This document shows positions 46,350 to 55,800 of a DNA stretch of 64,000 nt, piece by piece (positions within the stretch are counted from its first letter, which is position 1; each line of letters opens with the position of its first letter). This stretch comes from Puniceicoccaceae bacterium K14 (GTDB lineage: Bacteria > Verrucomicrobiota > Verrucomicrobiia > Opitutales > Opitutaceae), in NCBI GenBank assembly GCA_022538095.1, contig JAKYXN010000007.1:58232-122231 (forward strand). Direction: 5' to 3'. Both the position numbers and the translations under genes were made by a program. The notes below the pieces were generated by a model. That model worked only from the letters and a program-made list of their open reading frames with translations. It had not been told where the DNA came from and did no database searches.

Positions 46350-46609
46350 TGATCCCATTTGCAATAGCTCTCATTCTGTTTCCGAGTAGCATTATTGTGT
46401 GGTTCTTCGGTATAAGACCGTACGTTAAAAAGCACACAAATAATGAATACACAGGTGCGAATATTGCGATTTCTGCATGGAATGAATTTAGCGTCGCAAT
46501 CGAGGTAAGACGAGAAACGCAAAAGAGTTGTCCCTACATCGAAATATTCGCAGTAATGGAGATAACCGCTATGATCTTGTTTATTATTGGCATCGTTCAG
46601 TTATCCTAA
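46349..46609 (+). CDS. Hypothetical small membrane protein, coupled to the previous gene
   Basis: 86 residues from ATG 46349. Hydrophobic helices at both ends (IPFAIALILFPSSIIVWFFG and EITAMILFIIGIVQL) enclose a polar middle. It is translationally coupled to the upstream membrane protein gene. The family is unknown. Confidence 0.55.
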   Translation: MIPFAIALILFPSSIIVWFFGIRPYVKKHTNNEYTGANIAISAWNEFSVAIEVRRETQKSCPYIEIFAVMEITAMILFIIGIVQLS

Positions 46610-46636
46610 ATATTTCGACACTCCGAAAAGATACAC

Positions 46637-47047
46637 ATGAATTTAAGCTTCGCATTACTTTTCCTACTTACAACAACCCTAATTGGGCAACCTGAGTTTT
46701 CCGATAGTAATCTTTACGGGACATGGAAGCATGAAGATAGAATTTCGGTTACTCTTACTTGTATTGGCCTAACGACATACAATTCAGATAACACATTTAC
46801 CACATCAATAGAGAAGCTAGGAATCGGCGGAATCAAAGAGAAAGTTCACATCCAAGGATCTTGGAAGATTGAAGAGAAGTTAATTACGTGCGTCGGCAGA
46901 CAAAGGACGGGCTATTTCACGAGGGACTATTACTTACAATGCGAAATTATCGAACTTACCGAAAACAAATTCACATACGTGCATCCTGACGGACGGATGT
47001 TCACTGAAAAGAAAGTAATCAGCCGGACAAGAGACGCATTCCATTAA
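46637..47047 (+). CDS. Secreted small beta-rich protein, lipocalin-like layout
   Basis: 136 residues. A signal peptide (MNLSFALLFLLTTTLIG) precedes a beta-rich domain with LYGTWKHEDRISVT, YNSDNTFTTS, IQGSWKIEEKLIT and YVHPDGRMFTE. The GTW/GSWKIE wording is typical of lipocalin-like domains often labelled DUF4488 or similar; I cannot choose among them. It is the last of the membrane/secreted run in the array. Confidence 0.55.
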   Translation: MNLSFALLFLLTTTLIGQPEFSDSNLYGTWKHEDRISVTLTCIGLTTYNSDNTFTTSIEKLGIGGIKEKVHIQGSWKIEEKLITCVGRQRTGYFTRDYYLQCEIIELTENKFTYVHPDGRMFTEKKVISRTRDAFH

Positions 47048-47203
47048 CTCAGCTAAATCAAGCAGACATCATCGCGTCATAAAAATTGCCATAAATATTT
47101 CCGCATTCAAATTTCACACAAAGAGCCATTCTCTGAGTTTTTATATCGCATATTGGAATATTTTTCTCCAAGTTCGCTCTCAACTCCGAACGAACGAAAC
47201 ACC

Positions 47204-47545
47204 ATGCTCGAAAGCGACTCAGAACCGAGAAAGATCGTAAACCTATTGATCTCCGCCCGAAAGGCGAAAGGCGTCACCCAAGTGCAAATCGCGAAATTAA
47301 TTGGTTGCGGGCAACCGCGAATCTCAAAGATTGAAAATGGATACGATGAGCAGCTTCGCGTGCACGACATTCAAGACTACGCCACCGCTCTCGAACAAAC
47401 GATCTCGCTCAAATTTGAGTCGGATCCGTCGAAATCAACCGAATCTTCTCCGAGCTCCTCCAAGCCAAAACAAACGCGTTCTAAACCCAAGAAGGAACCG
47501 GTCGCCGCTGAGCCCGATTCAGATCTCCCCTCTTACCTTCTTTAG
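47204..47545 (+). CDS. XRE-family HTH regulator with disordered tail
   Basis: 113 residues from ATG 47204 (a GTG/ATG extension to 47153 is unlikely). An HTH_3 domain fills residues about 10-65 (LISARKAKGVTQVQIAKLIG, PRISKIENGYDEQ); the tail is Ser/Pro/Lys-rich and probably unstructured. Targets are unknown. It is 24 bp upstream of the next gene. Confidence 0.8.
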   Translation: MLESDSEPRKIVNLLISARKAKGVTQVQIAKLIGCGQPRISKIENGYDEQLRVHDIQDYATALEQTISLKFESDPSKSTESSPSSSKPKQTRSKPKKEPVAAEPDSDLPSYLL

Positions 47546-47569
47546 AATTCTCTAGAAACGAGGAATAGA

Positions 47570-48313
47570 ATGCAGACAATCGATACAGTCGTAGAATCTC
47601 TCGACAAGATCATCGAATCAGCCCGCTCGAGCTCTAGCCCTTTGGGCTACTTCCCTGCCCTATACCGCCGGGTGACTTTAAAAGTAAACGAAGCGATCCA
47701 ATCGTCTCGCTTCGAGAACGGTCCACGGATGGAGCAGCTAGTAGTGATATTCGCAGGACGTTATATTGATGCCTACGAAAGCTACACTCGTTCCGGTAAG
47801 TGCACCCAATCTTGGCAGATAGCCTTCGAAAACGAAGACACCCCTTCGCTAACTGTTCTGCAACATCTCCTGCTTGGCATGAATGCTCACATCAGCCTTG
47901 ATCTTGGGATCGCCGCTGCCGAGGTAGCTAAAAACAACCCCCTCGATCTCAAAGACGATTTTAATCTGATTAATGAAATATTAGGGGATCAAATTAACGA
48001 TACACAGCGACGCCTAACACGTATCTTTGGCCCCCTTGGTTGGTTCGACTCGTTACTCGGTTCAATAGACGAACAACTCAGCTTGTTCAGCCTCCACTAT
48101 GCTCGCGACAAAGCCTGGACTCAAATGCTTGAACTGGTGACCGATGGCAATAACCCCGAATCTAAAATTATTCCAAATCGTGATAAATTGGTCGCACAGT
48201 TTAGCTCGAAACTCATTCACCCACCAAAACGCTTGCTTCGGATTCTACTATGGTTGGTGAGAATTCTCGAGAGAGGCCGCGTAAAAGACCGGATCGACAT
48301 TCTTGCTCAATGA
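47570..48313 (+). CDS. DUF5995-like protein
   Basis: 247 residues, helical. TPSLTVLQHLLLGMNAHISLDLGIAAAE with an HxxxD-like pair and FNLINEILGD match the DUF5995 family as I recall it; these are uncharacterised, with conserved His/Asn residues that suggest a metal-dependent enzyme. The gene follows the XRE regulator and ends before a pair of hairpins shared with the convergent merC gene. Confidence 0.65.
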   Translation: MQTIDTVVESLDKIIESARSSSSPLGYFPALYRRVTLKVNEAIQSSRFENGPRMEQLVVIFAGRYIDAYESYTRSGKCTQSWQIAFENEDTPSLTVLQHLLLGMNAHISLDLGIAAAEVAKNNPLDLKDDFNLINEILGDQINDTQRRLTRIFGPLGWFDSLLGSIDEQLSLFSLHYARDKAWTQMLELVTDGNNPESKIIPNRDKLVAQFSSKLIHPPKRLLRILLWLVRILERGRVKDRIDILAQ

Positions 48314-48379
48314 CCGAAAGAGTAGGCAAAAGTAAATGCCCCCCCTTTTTTTTGACTGTCGTTATTTCCCTAACTGTAG

Positions 48380-48437
48380 GGCTGCCTGCTAGGCAGCCAA
48401 CTTTACCGATCTTCTGATGATCGACTAACAGTCGATC
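48380..48437. terminator. Two perfect hairpins between convergent genes
   Basis: GGCTGCC-TGCTA-GGCAGCC (48380-48398) and GATCGACT-AAC-AGTCGATC (48419-48437) lie between the DUF5995 gene and the oppositely oriented MerC gene. Neither has a long T-tract, but both could stop transcription from either side. Confidence 0.5.
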
Positions 48438-48511
48438 CTGCGGTTCGAATACAGGTTTCATTCGACTTCGATAGCACCCGTAGGGAAATCCTATCGTTGT
48501 AAAATACCCAA

Positions 48512-49051
48512 CTAAACTCGACCTTCGCAGCAGCGCTTCGCACGGCACAAACGAAAGTTTCTCAGGTGCCCTGCAATAAGAAACAAACCACCCATCAAGC
48601 TGAGAAATGAGCCCTTAGTCAAATTAGGGAGAACAGACGAAATTTGAACATTCCCCTCGGAGTCCACGCTTGCCGGACTACAAGAAGCACAAGCGCTACA
48701 CGTATTTGCAGCCACGGTCCCGTCATCGGCCATTCCCAAAGAAGCTCCTTCTACCACTACAGCAGATACCAAAAAACAAAGCCCTATCGTTGCGAAGGTA
48801 GCCACAAGCCGATCCTTATGCTTACGACAACCGGAAAAAACAGCGAGGGCAGTAGTCGGAATCACAAACAACAGCATCCAAAAGTGGAAATTGCTATCCG
48901 TCCAAAAGGTTTGGCCGATCATCGGCAAAATAACCAACAACAGAGGCGTTGCTAAACAATGCACTCCGCACACAAACGCCATGAGTATCGCGACTCTATC
49001 GAGCCAACCACTCGCCTTGGGCGTGCACGTTCCGGTGTTAATTGTTTCCAT
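48512..49051 (-). CDS. MerC-domain membrane protein
   Basis: 179 residues. The MerC signature CGVHCLATPLLL is near the N-terminus, followed by three more hydrophobic segments, and a Cys-rich loop (NTCSACASCSPAS) and tail (CRAKRCC). MerC domains move or bind soft metals. Here, last in a line with a CobW GTPase and a His-rich TonB receptor, a role in zinc handling is more likely than mercury resistance; no merR, merA or merP is seen. Confidence 0.82.
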   Translation of the reverse strand: METINTGTCTPKASGWLDRVAILMAFVCGVHCLATPLLLVILPMIGQTFWTDSNFHFWMLLFVIPTTALAVFSGCRKHKDRLVATFATIGLCFLVSAVVVEGASLGMADDGTVAANTCSACASCSPASVDSEGNVQISSVLPNLTKGSFLSLMGGLFLIAGHLRNFRLCRAKRCCEGRV

Positions 49052-49094
49052 AATTCTGAGATTCCGTAAATTTTTCGAAGCGAGTCAACTATTA

Positions 49095-49115
49095 TTGCAG
49101 TTAATTTGCATTAAC
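49095..49115. promoter_or_regulatory. Candidate metal-regulator site upstream of merC
   Basis: TTGCA-GTTAAT-TTGCATT at 49095-49112 matches the spaced motif upstream of the zinc receptor gene (52600-52617). Overlapping it is the palindrome GTTAAT-TTGC-ATTAAC (49100-49115). It lies 44 bp upstream of the merC start. A Zur-type repressor is the natural candidate, but this rests on two sites only. Confidence 0.45.
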
Positions 49116-49136
49116 AATCGGTGTAAAAATCAACGG

Positions 49137-50348
49137 CTAAAGAGATTTGTCATTTTCCTTGATTAGGAAACGGTCCAGCTCACCCACAATCTTCGCTCTG
49201 TCAAGATCAACCCCTATGAATACGATTTCCTGCCGGCGATCCCCAACTCTTCGATCCCATTTTTTAAAAATTTCTCCAGGTATCTGAGATCTATCCAACT
49301 CACCGTTTTCAATCGAAGCATGCATCCACTTACCAATGTGATCGAATCGAAGCACCTCGCTCGCCAGTGAAAAATACCCAATCCTGTCCGGCTCGTTATC
49401 CGTCCAAGCGAAGCCTTTCGCACGAAGCAATCCAGGAACTCCCTTCCTTAGGAAGGCGACCAATTTATTGTAAGTCATCGGCCAACGGGCTTCGTACACA
49501 AAAGCGGTTAACCCGAATTCGCCATGGTCGTGAACCTCTACCCCAGTCGCCTTCGCATTTCTTTGCAAAGCGATGCTGTAAGGCGCACTTTGCAGAACGA
49601 CCTCTATATCAAAGCGCTCTACCTCGAGCAATTCCTCAGGAGCAACCTCTCCCTCCTTCGCTAGAAAAATATCTGCCGTAGGATTCATCGCAGCTAGAGC
49701 AGCCTGTGAACGTCGTAATTTTTCTTCGTCCGCAAGATCTGTCTTGTTCAAGATAATCACATCTGAACCTTCGACTTGCATTGTTAGCAGCTCGCTTAGC
49801 GGCTTACGTGGATCGGACAGTCGAAGCAAGGACCGCCTCATTGGCTTGTAGGCCGCCTCAACCTTTTCCACCCACCACTCAGCATCGACCACCGTAACAA
49901 CGTTTATAAGACGCACAAAACTCATTGGGGAAACGCCTTCTTCGTCCTCCACGGATAGATTAGCTACGATACGCTGCGGTTCAGCAATTCCAGTGGCTTC
50001 GACAATAATCAAGTCCGGACTTTTTTGGGCCAGTTTTATAACAGAATCGCTAAACTCCCCCTGCAGACCACAGCAAATACAGCCATTGCTAAGCTCGACT
50101 ATTCCATCGGTAGACCGAGACTCCATGACCGCTAAGTCCCTCGCCAAGGCCGCATCAATATTTATCTCACCCACGTCGTTTACCAAAGCCGCAATCCGAC
50201 GCCCCTTAGCTTGACCCATGAGGTAGTTCAGCACCGTTGTCTTGCCAGCGCCAAGGAAGCCCCCCAATAACACGAGAGGGATACGCCGATCTGGCGTACC
50301 CCCTTCAACATTTGTCTCTGATTGATTCCTTTGGGTGCTCTCTTCCAT
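49137..50348 (-). CDS. CobW/COG0523-family GTPase (zinc metallochaperone type)
   Basis: 403 residues. P-loop GGFLGAGKTT (about 29-38), the metal-binding GCICC (89-93), VEATGIAEP and the NKTD guanine motif define the G3E family. The CobW_C domain follows (ALQRNAKATGVEVHDHGEFG onwards). Such proteins (ZigA/ZNG1/YeiR) deliver zinc to client enzymes and are Zur-regulated in many bacteria. The start is 6 bp from the receptor stop, so it is co-transcribed with it. Confidence 0.9.
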   Translation of the reverse strand: MEESTQRNQSETNVEGGTPDRRIPLVLLGGFLGAGKTTVLNYLMGQAKGRRIAALVNDVGEINIDAALARDLAVMESRSTDGIVELSNGCICCGLQGEFSDSVIKLAQKSPDLIIVEATGIAEPQRIVANLSVEDEEGVSPMSFVRLINVVTVVDAEWWVEKVEAAYKPMRRSLLRLSDPRKPLSELLTMQVEGSDVIILNKTDLADEEKLRRSQAALAAMNPTADIFLAKEGEVAPEELLEVERFDIEVVLQSAPYSIALQRNAKATGVEVHDHGEFGLTAFVYEARWPMTYNKLVAFLRKGVPGLLRAKGFAWTDNEPDRIGYFSLASEVLRFDHIGKWMHASIENGELDRSQIPGEIFKKWDRRVGDRRQEIVFIGVDLDRAKIVGELDRFLIKENDKSL

Positions 50349-50354
50349 TTACGT

Positions 50355-52583
50355 CTAGAAACTCGTCCTGACGCCCAACTTCACACTTCGCCCTGGCATC
50401 GGAGCTACGTCCTTTAAGAATGAAGTGTTTGGGCGGGCTTCATCATCGCCCAGATTCGTTCCAACAACAAAAAAGTCAACAGTAGTCGTATCCGAAACAT
50501 GCATGCGGTAACGCAAATCTGCTCCCCACAAAGTATAGCTATCGGTAGGCAACTGATTCGGACCTTGGTGAGAGGCCTCATCATGCCAACGACCTTCGAG
50601 ACCCATAGACCATGGACCCACAACATACTCATACCTCATACCAAGACGACGCGTTGGAATACGTGGCAAGTTTGTGTCGAAACTCTCGTTCGTTGCTCGA
50701 ACTTGGTCATAAAGTAAATCGAGGTGCATTGCCCTATCCGCTTCATCGATAATGTGATAACGAAGATCCACTTCAAAACCGTAGAATTTCGCATCCACCG
50801 CTGTCGCCTGGAATACATTCAATTCATCTGTATCCAAATCTCCATATAACGCTTCAACAGCTTCCTCATCCAAAAACTGTAGGTAAACGTAATCGTTAAA
50901 GTCCGAGTAGAAAACCGAAACATCCCCAGTGATCTTCCCCGCTGTCATACGGTAAGACATATCCAAACTAGTAGACGCTTCTTTCTCGAGCGACGCATTA
51001 CCGATCTCGAACGTTTGAGTACCAACGTGCGGGCCAAAAGCAAATAGCTCGCTCGCATTCGGAGCGCGTTCCGCATAAACTAAATTCGCTGATAAAACAC
51101 TGCTTTCGCTCAAGCGATTCACAAAGCCGACAGACCCGTTGACTGTATCGAAACTTTTACCGCTGAAACCACCATCAATCGGATCAATATCCACGTTTTC
51201 GAGCCTAGCCCCAAATTCGAACGCTCCCCAATCCTGGCTCAAGCGCTCCATGACAAATACTCCATACTGAGATGTCTCAGAACTCGGAATAAAAGCTTCT
51301 TCGCCAACGGCTGAAAAGTCATCTACTTTCAACTGGAACCCAAACGCTCCTGCAAATTTACCCACGGGGCTGTGCACGCCAGTAAGACGAAGCTCGTACC
51401 CATCGCGCTCGAAAACAGTACCGACTTCATCGCCTTCCAATTCACGGTGTTCGTAATCGCCAAACGTGAAATCCAACTCCAAACTTTCTAAGAATTCAAA
51501 GGGTTGTAGCAATTCTCCACGAACGCTGAAACGCGATTGATTCAAGTCAATCGCAACGGCTTCTTCCTCGCCGTGTCCTTCTTCCTCGTGTTCTTCCTCA
51601 TCATGCTCTTCACCCTCTTCATCTTCGTCATGCTCGTCTTCACCTTCATGCTCGTCTTCATGCTCATCACCGTGGGCATGCGAATGTCCAGGGACACCAT
51701 AATCGGTAGCGTATTCAGAATAAGAAATCGCGAGGCTCCCGTTATCGCCAAACCAAGCCAATCCGAGATAGCCCGAACGCGTATCCACAAAGCTGTTTTC
51801 TAGGACACCAAAAGCTTCCTCCTCATCTTCATGCTCGTCTTCGTCATGTTCCTCTTCCTCTTCGTGATCATGCTCCTCTTCTTCAGCTTCCATCTGGTAG
51901 GTGGACTCCGCAAAGCCTGGGATTTCGATATCATTGGATTGACGATCCAATACTCCAGCACTCCATGCGAAATTCCCCTGTCCGCCTTGCAAAGCCAGTC
52001 CAAAAGACTTTTCGTCTGAAACCGATCCATAAAATGCTTCCGCTTGACCGCTCAACGGGGCTGTGGCTCGAGCTCGAGGCAACTCTTTACCTATAACATT
52101 CACAACACCACCAATAGCTGCATTGCCATAAAGCAAAGTCGCCGGTCCACGCACCACCTCGATATCATCTGCAAAAAGTGGCTCAATACTCACACCATGA
52201 TCCGGGCTTGTTTGTGAAACATCAAAACTGTCTGTACCCTGATTTAAGATACGAATTCTATCCCCATCGAACCCACGGATTACCGGTCGCCCCGCGCCAG
52301 GACCATAATAAGTCGAGTGCACGCCCGGTTCGCCAGAAAGCGTTCCGCCCAAAGAAGACTCAGCTGAACGTCGCAACGCCTCTCCTGTCAGCTTACTCGC
52401 AGGGACAACAAGCTCCTCCTTCCTCTCAACGATAGGACTTGCCGTCACAACGACTGGATCCAAATCAACTATCGCTGAATCGTTTTCAACCTGCCCATAA
52501 CCCAGCTCCACGGAAAGAAGTGCCGAGGCCACAAAAATAGTTCGCGTCATTCGCATATAAGACTTGTTGCAAGTATATTTCAT
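50355..52583 (-). CDS. TonB-dependent receptor with His/Asp/Glu-rich loops (ZnuD-like)
   Basis: 742 residues. A signal peptide ends near GYGQ; ATGs at 52583, 52556 and 52550 all give one. Plug features are VVVTASPIVERKEE, GGTLSGEPGVHST, RPVIRGFDGDRIRIL, EVVRGPATLLYGN and IGGVVNVI. Two tracts rich in Glu, His and Asp lie in predicted extracellular loops at residues about 231-256 and 299-342. They resemble the metal-capturing loops of ZnuD. The barrel ends GRSVKLGVRTSF. It heads the metal operon with CobW and MerC. Confidence 0.87.
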   Translation of the reverse strand: MKYTCNKSYMRMTRTIFVASALLSVELGYGQVENDSAIVDLDPVVVTASPIVERKEELVVPASKLTGEALRRSAESSLGGTLSGEPGVHSTYYGPGAGRPVIRGFDGDRIRILNQGTDSFDVSQTSPDHGVSIEPLFADDIEVVRGPATLLYGNAAIGGVVNVIGKELPRARATAPLSGQAEAFYGSVSDEKSFGLALQGGQGNFAWSAGVLDRQSNDIEIPGFAESTYQMEAEEEEHDHEEEEEHDEDEHEDEEEAFGVLENSFVDTRSGYLGLAWFGDNGSLAISYSEYATDYGVPGHSHAHGDEHEDEHEGEDEHDEDEEGEEHDEEEHEEEGHGEEEAVAIDLNQSRFSVRGELLQPFEFLESLELDFTFGDYEHRELEGDEVGTVFERDGYELRLTGVHSPVGKFAGAFGFQLKVDDFSAVGEEAFIPSSETSQYGVFVMERLSQDWGAFEFGARLENVDIDPIDGGFSGKSFDTVNGSVGFVNRLSESSVLSANLVYAERAPNASELFAFGPHVGTQTFEIGNASLEKEASTSLDMSYRMTAGKITGDVSVFYSDFNDYVYLQFLDEEAVEALYGDLDTDELNVFQATAVDAKFYGFEVDLRYHIIDEADRAMHLDLLYDQVRATNESFDTNLPRIPTRRLGMRYEYVVGPWSMGLEGRWHDEASHQGPNQLPTDSYTLWGADLRYRMHVSDTTTVDFFVVGTNLGDDEARPNTSFLKDVAPMPGRSVKLGVRTSF

Positions 52584-52599
52584 TTAAATCAAGGTCTTT

Positions 52600-52617
52600 T
52601 TGCAAAACACTTGCATT
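52600..52617. promoter_or_regulatory. Candidate metal-regulator site upstream of the zinc receptor
   Basis: TTGCA-AAACAC-TTGCATT repeats the same spacing as the site before merC. It is 17 bp upstream of the receptor ATG. TGCAA-AACAC-TTGCA inside it is also a perfect 5-bp inverted repeat. Confidence 0.45.
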
Positions 52618-52863
52618 TGAACCATCTACCAATGACAGCTTCGAAAGCTACAGTACCAAAAAAATGAAAACCACTCCGAGATCGGCCCGGGTGACTATAA
52701 CACCCCGTTTAATACACTAAATGTCTACCACAGCTGCAGTGCGACTTTCATACCTCCTTAATTTGTCTGAGAGCTCCACTTCCCCCCCCGCGAGTCGCGA
52801 CTAATATAAAAAAAGCACGCAGTGCAAAGTCTTTTCGCACCTCAATCGCGTAGGATTGTAGAA

Positions 52864-55800
52864 ATGGAAGTCTCTCAAATCCTTCAGAGGTCATTCGCTT
52901 TGCGGATGATCGTTTTCTTTCTACTATCCGCTTTTCCTGCGTTTGCCCAGATTCCTGATGCGGGCTTTTTCGGGACGACGGTTATCAATGTCCGATATTC
53001 CGGAAAAGATAAACTGCAGTTTTTCGTGGATCGCCCGGGTATTGTATCTGCTGACGTAGTGGCTCGAAATGCTTCGGGAGAGTTAGTGGGTAATCCTTCG
53101 GTAACCCTAGTCTTTGAGCGCTCTCAGGAGCTTTTGATAGAGGAACTGCCTGATGGCGAGGAGATCACTATCACTTACAGCGGGACATTCAAAGAATCGA
53201 ACGATGGTCCGGAAATTCCTTTCGAGCTGACCACGAGCGGCGAAATGGGACCGATCACGGGCAGCGCACGGCGTGGTTCTTTTCCCAACGACACGCTTGT
53301 TTGGGATGGCGATCATACGATCCTTGATCGCGTGAGCATACCTGAGGGAGTCACCCTCGATATTCGGCCAGGGAGTTTGGTGCATTCGCTGAGGCCGGAT
53401 TCTTCGCTGACTCGGGGCGATATTCTTTTGAGTGGCGGCAACTTGATCGCAGAAGGGGTGATTTTTGAAAATCTGGATGAGCTTGCGAGTTCGCGGCAAG
53501 GGGAGGATGATCCGGCTCCGACGGCTACGCTTAAGGACTGCGGTTTCTTCAGTTCCGATTTCGAAATGGACGTAACATTTTCTGGCTACGAGGTTTCAGC
53601 AGACAACTTGTTCGAGCATGATATTTTCGCGTACGAGTTTCGCGTTGTCACATCAGCCGCCGAGTTTGTCGCGACTGGCGAGAGTCTGTTTTTGGTTTTG
53701 CTGGAAGGCGATTCGATTAGCGGCAGGGTGTTTGGCACTACGGGAGAAGAGCTTTTTGAGGTATTGAATGTGAGCACGAGCCGAAGTGATGAGCTCGAGC
53801 GCGTCGCGAGCGGCGATCCACTGCGAACGCTTTCCGTCTTGGAGAAACGTCAACTGATTACGCGTTTGGTGATTTTCGATTTCGGGCAATCAATCGGCGA
53901 TTTTACCACGATTGGGACGGACTTCCGTTTTACCGATATTGGCGATCTCAATTTCAAGGGGCATACGTTGCCTCGGTCTACGGTCTTCATGGATCTTGAT
54001 ACAGGAACGCGTGTGGTCGCGGAAAACAATGTCCTAGGCAAATTGGTCGCGGACCCATCGCGCGAGGGCCTAGATGATGTCGGAGGCATCAATTCTACAA
54101 ATACGGTTAGCGTCGCAGAGGTTAATTTTTCATCCAACTCGTTTTCCGGGTTTGTCGATACGGGGATATTCGTTAGCCAGCTCGTTGCCGATTCTTTCAC
54201 GGTCAATGACAACCAGATTTGGGAAGGGGTTGAATCATCCGAAAGTTACTCGATCGTTTTTGAGAATTTGCAGGAAGGCGGCGTCTATCAGCTAGCCCGT
54301 AATTCGGGGGTCGACTCAATCACTCTGGGCGATGTCAGCGATGGAGGAGCATTTGGCGTCTTGGCCGAAAGCAATATTTGCGATGGTTTCGAAATTTACG
54401 GTAGTGATAATTCGATTACAAATAATACGGTCGGCGGTTTTCGCGATACTCCGATTGGAACGGGTATTGCGCTTGGCAGCCTGGACCCCGAGGCCGAGGT
54501 TTCGGCGGAGAACACTTTCGTAGGAAACCAAATTCTAGGATTTGACAAAGGCATTGAGATCGCGTTCGCCATGGACAACACGTTTCGGGATAATCGCGTG
54601 CTTCTGAACCGAGTGAGCCTCGCGCTTAACGGTGAGTCAACGCAGCGGTCGGCGGTCGATAATATCTTGGTCAATAACGCGTTTTGCGCCATCGAAACCA
54701 ACCTCATATTGGAAGGCGCGTGCGACAGCGGCGGTTGCGCGAATCAATACGATTTAGGGCTTATCCTCGCAGAGGAAAACATCGTCGAAGGAACCAGCAG
54801 CGGAGGCAATCTTTGGGACGATTACGAGGGCGTAGATGGCAACGAGGACGGCATCGGCGATACCACCCATACCGCAGCGGCTGCGACCAACGGAACAGTG
54901 CACGTGGATCGCTTTCCTCTCGTTGGCGAATGCTTCCCCTTGAAGATCGTGGTCAACACTCGGGGAAATGAATCCGATGCGAACCTGAACGATGTAAACG
55001 CGGATGCGGACCTGACCGAACCCGGGCTGCAGACAACGCTGCGAGCAGCCATTGAAACGGCAAACCTTCTTCCTGGCCAGCAAGTGATTTGCTTCGATCC
55101 TGAGCTGGGTGGAAGTATGGGAGCAGAGGGCCCTTTTGATATTACGGATCCCGTGACGATCGACGGAAAAGATAGTAATGAAAACGCCGCTCGGTTTGAA
55201 TTCAATATCGGGACAAGCAAATCGCTCTTTCGCTTTTTAGAGGATACAGATGGCAGCCAACTGATCGGCATCGAAGTCGGGCCGAGCAGCGACGACGACT
55301 ACATTGCGGTTATTGGCGCGAAGGAGGTCGTGATCAAAGACTGCCTTTTTGCCACTGACTTTGGCCTAGAGAATGCGCCTCCGACGCGGCTCGCGCAAAT
55401 CGCGATTTCAGAAAACGGATCGGCGGTGATTACGCAATGCGAGTTTGCTGGAGGCGTTGCGGTAGAAATCGACAATTCCTCCGGCACGCAGATCGGTCTG
55501 CAAAACGCAGCCGATTTTAATCTATTCAAGGGCGCCGTCATAAAGATCACCGGCGAGGCCTCGACCGGTAACCAGATCGTCAATGCGGAATTCCAAGAGA
55601 ATGAAATTAGAGACACGGGTTTCATCACGATCGATAATGCGCCTGCTAATCGTATCGGACTGGAAGAGGAAGGTGGCCGCAATACGTTCTTAAATGAAAG
55701 CCTTGGCAATGCGGTTGCTTACATCGTCGTACAAGGCAGCAAGGCTCAAGAGAATGAAATTACGAACAACCGATTCAATGACGGCAGCAGCACTACAGGG

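Noticed and set aside
43560..47047. Integron gene-cassette array
   Set aside because: A GTTAGGC core lies just before the first small gene and a GCTTAAC at 45461, but no matching inverse core lies 57-141 bp away in either case, and no integrase gene is in the window.
48512..49051. Mercury-resistance operon
   Set aside because: Only a MerC domain is present. No merR, merT, merP or merA is seen, and the neighbours point to zinc.
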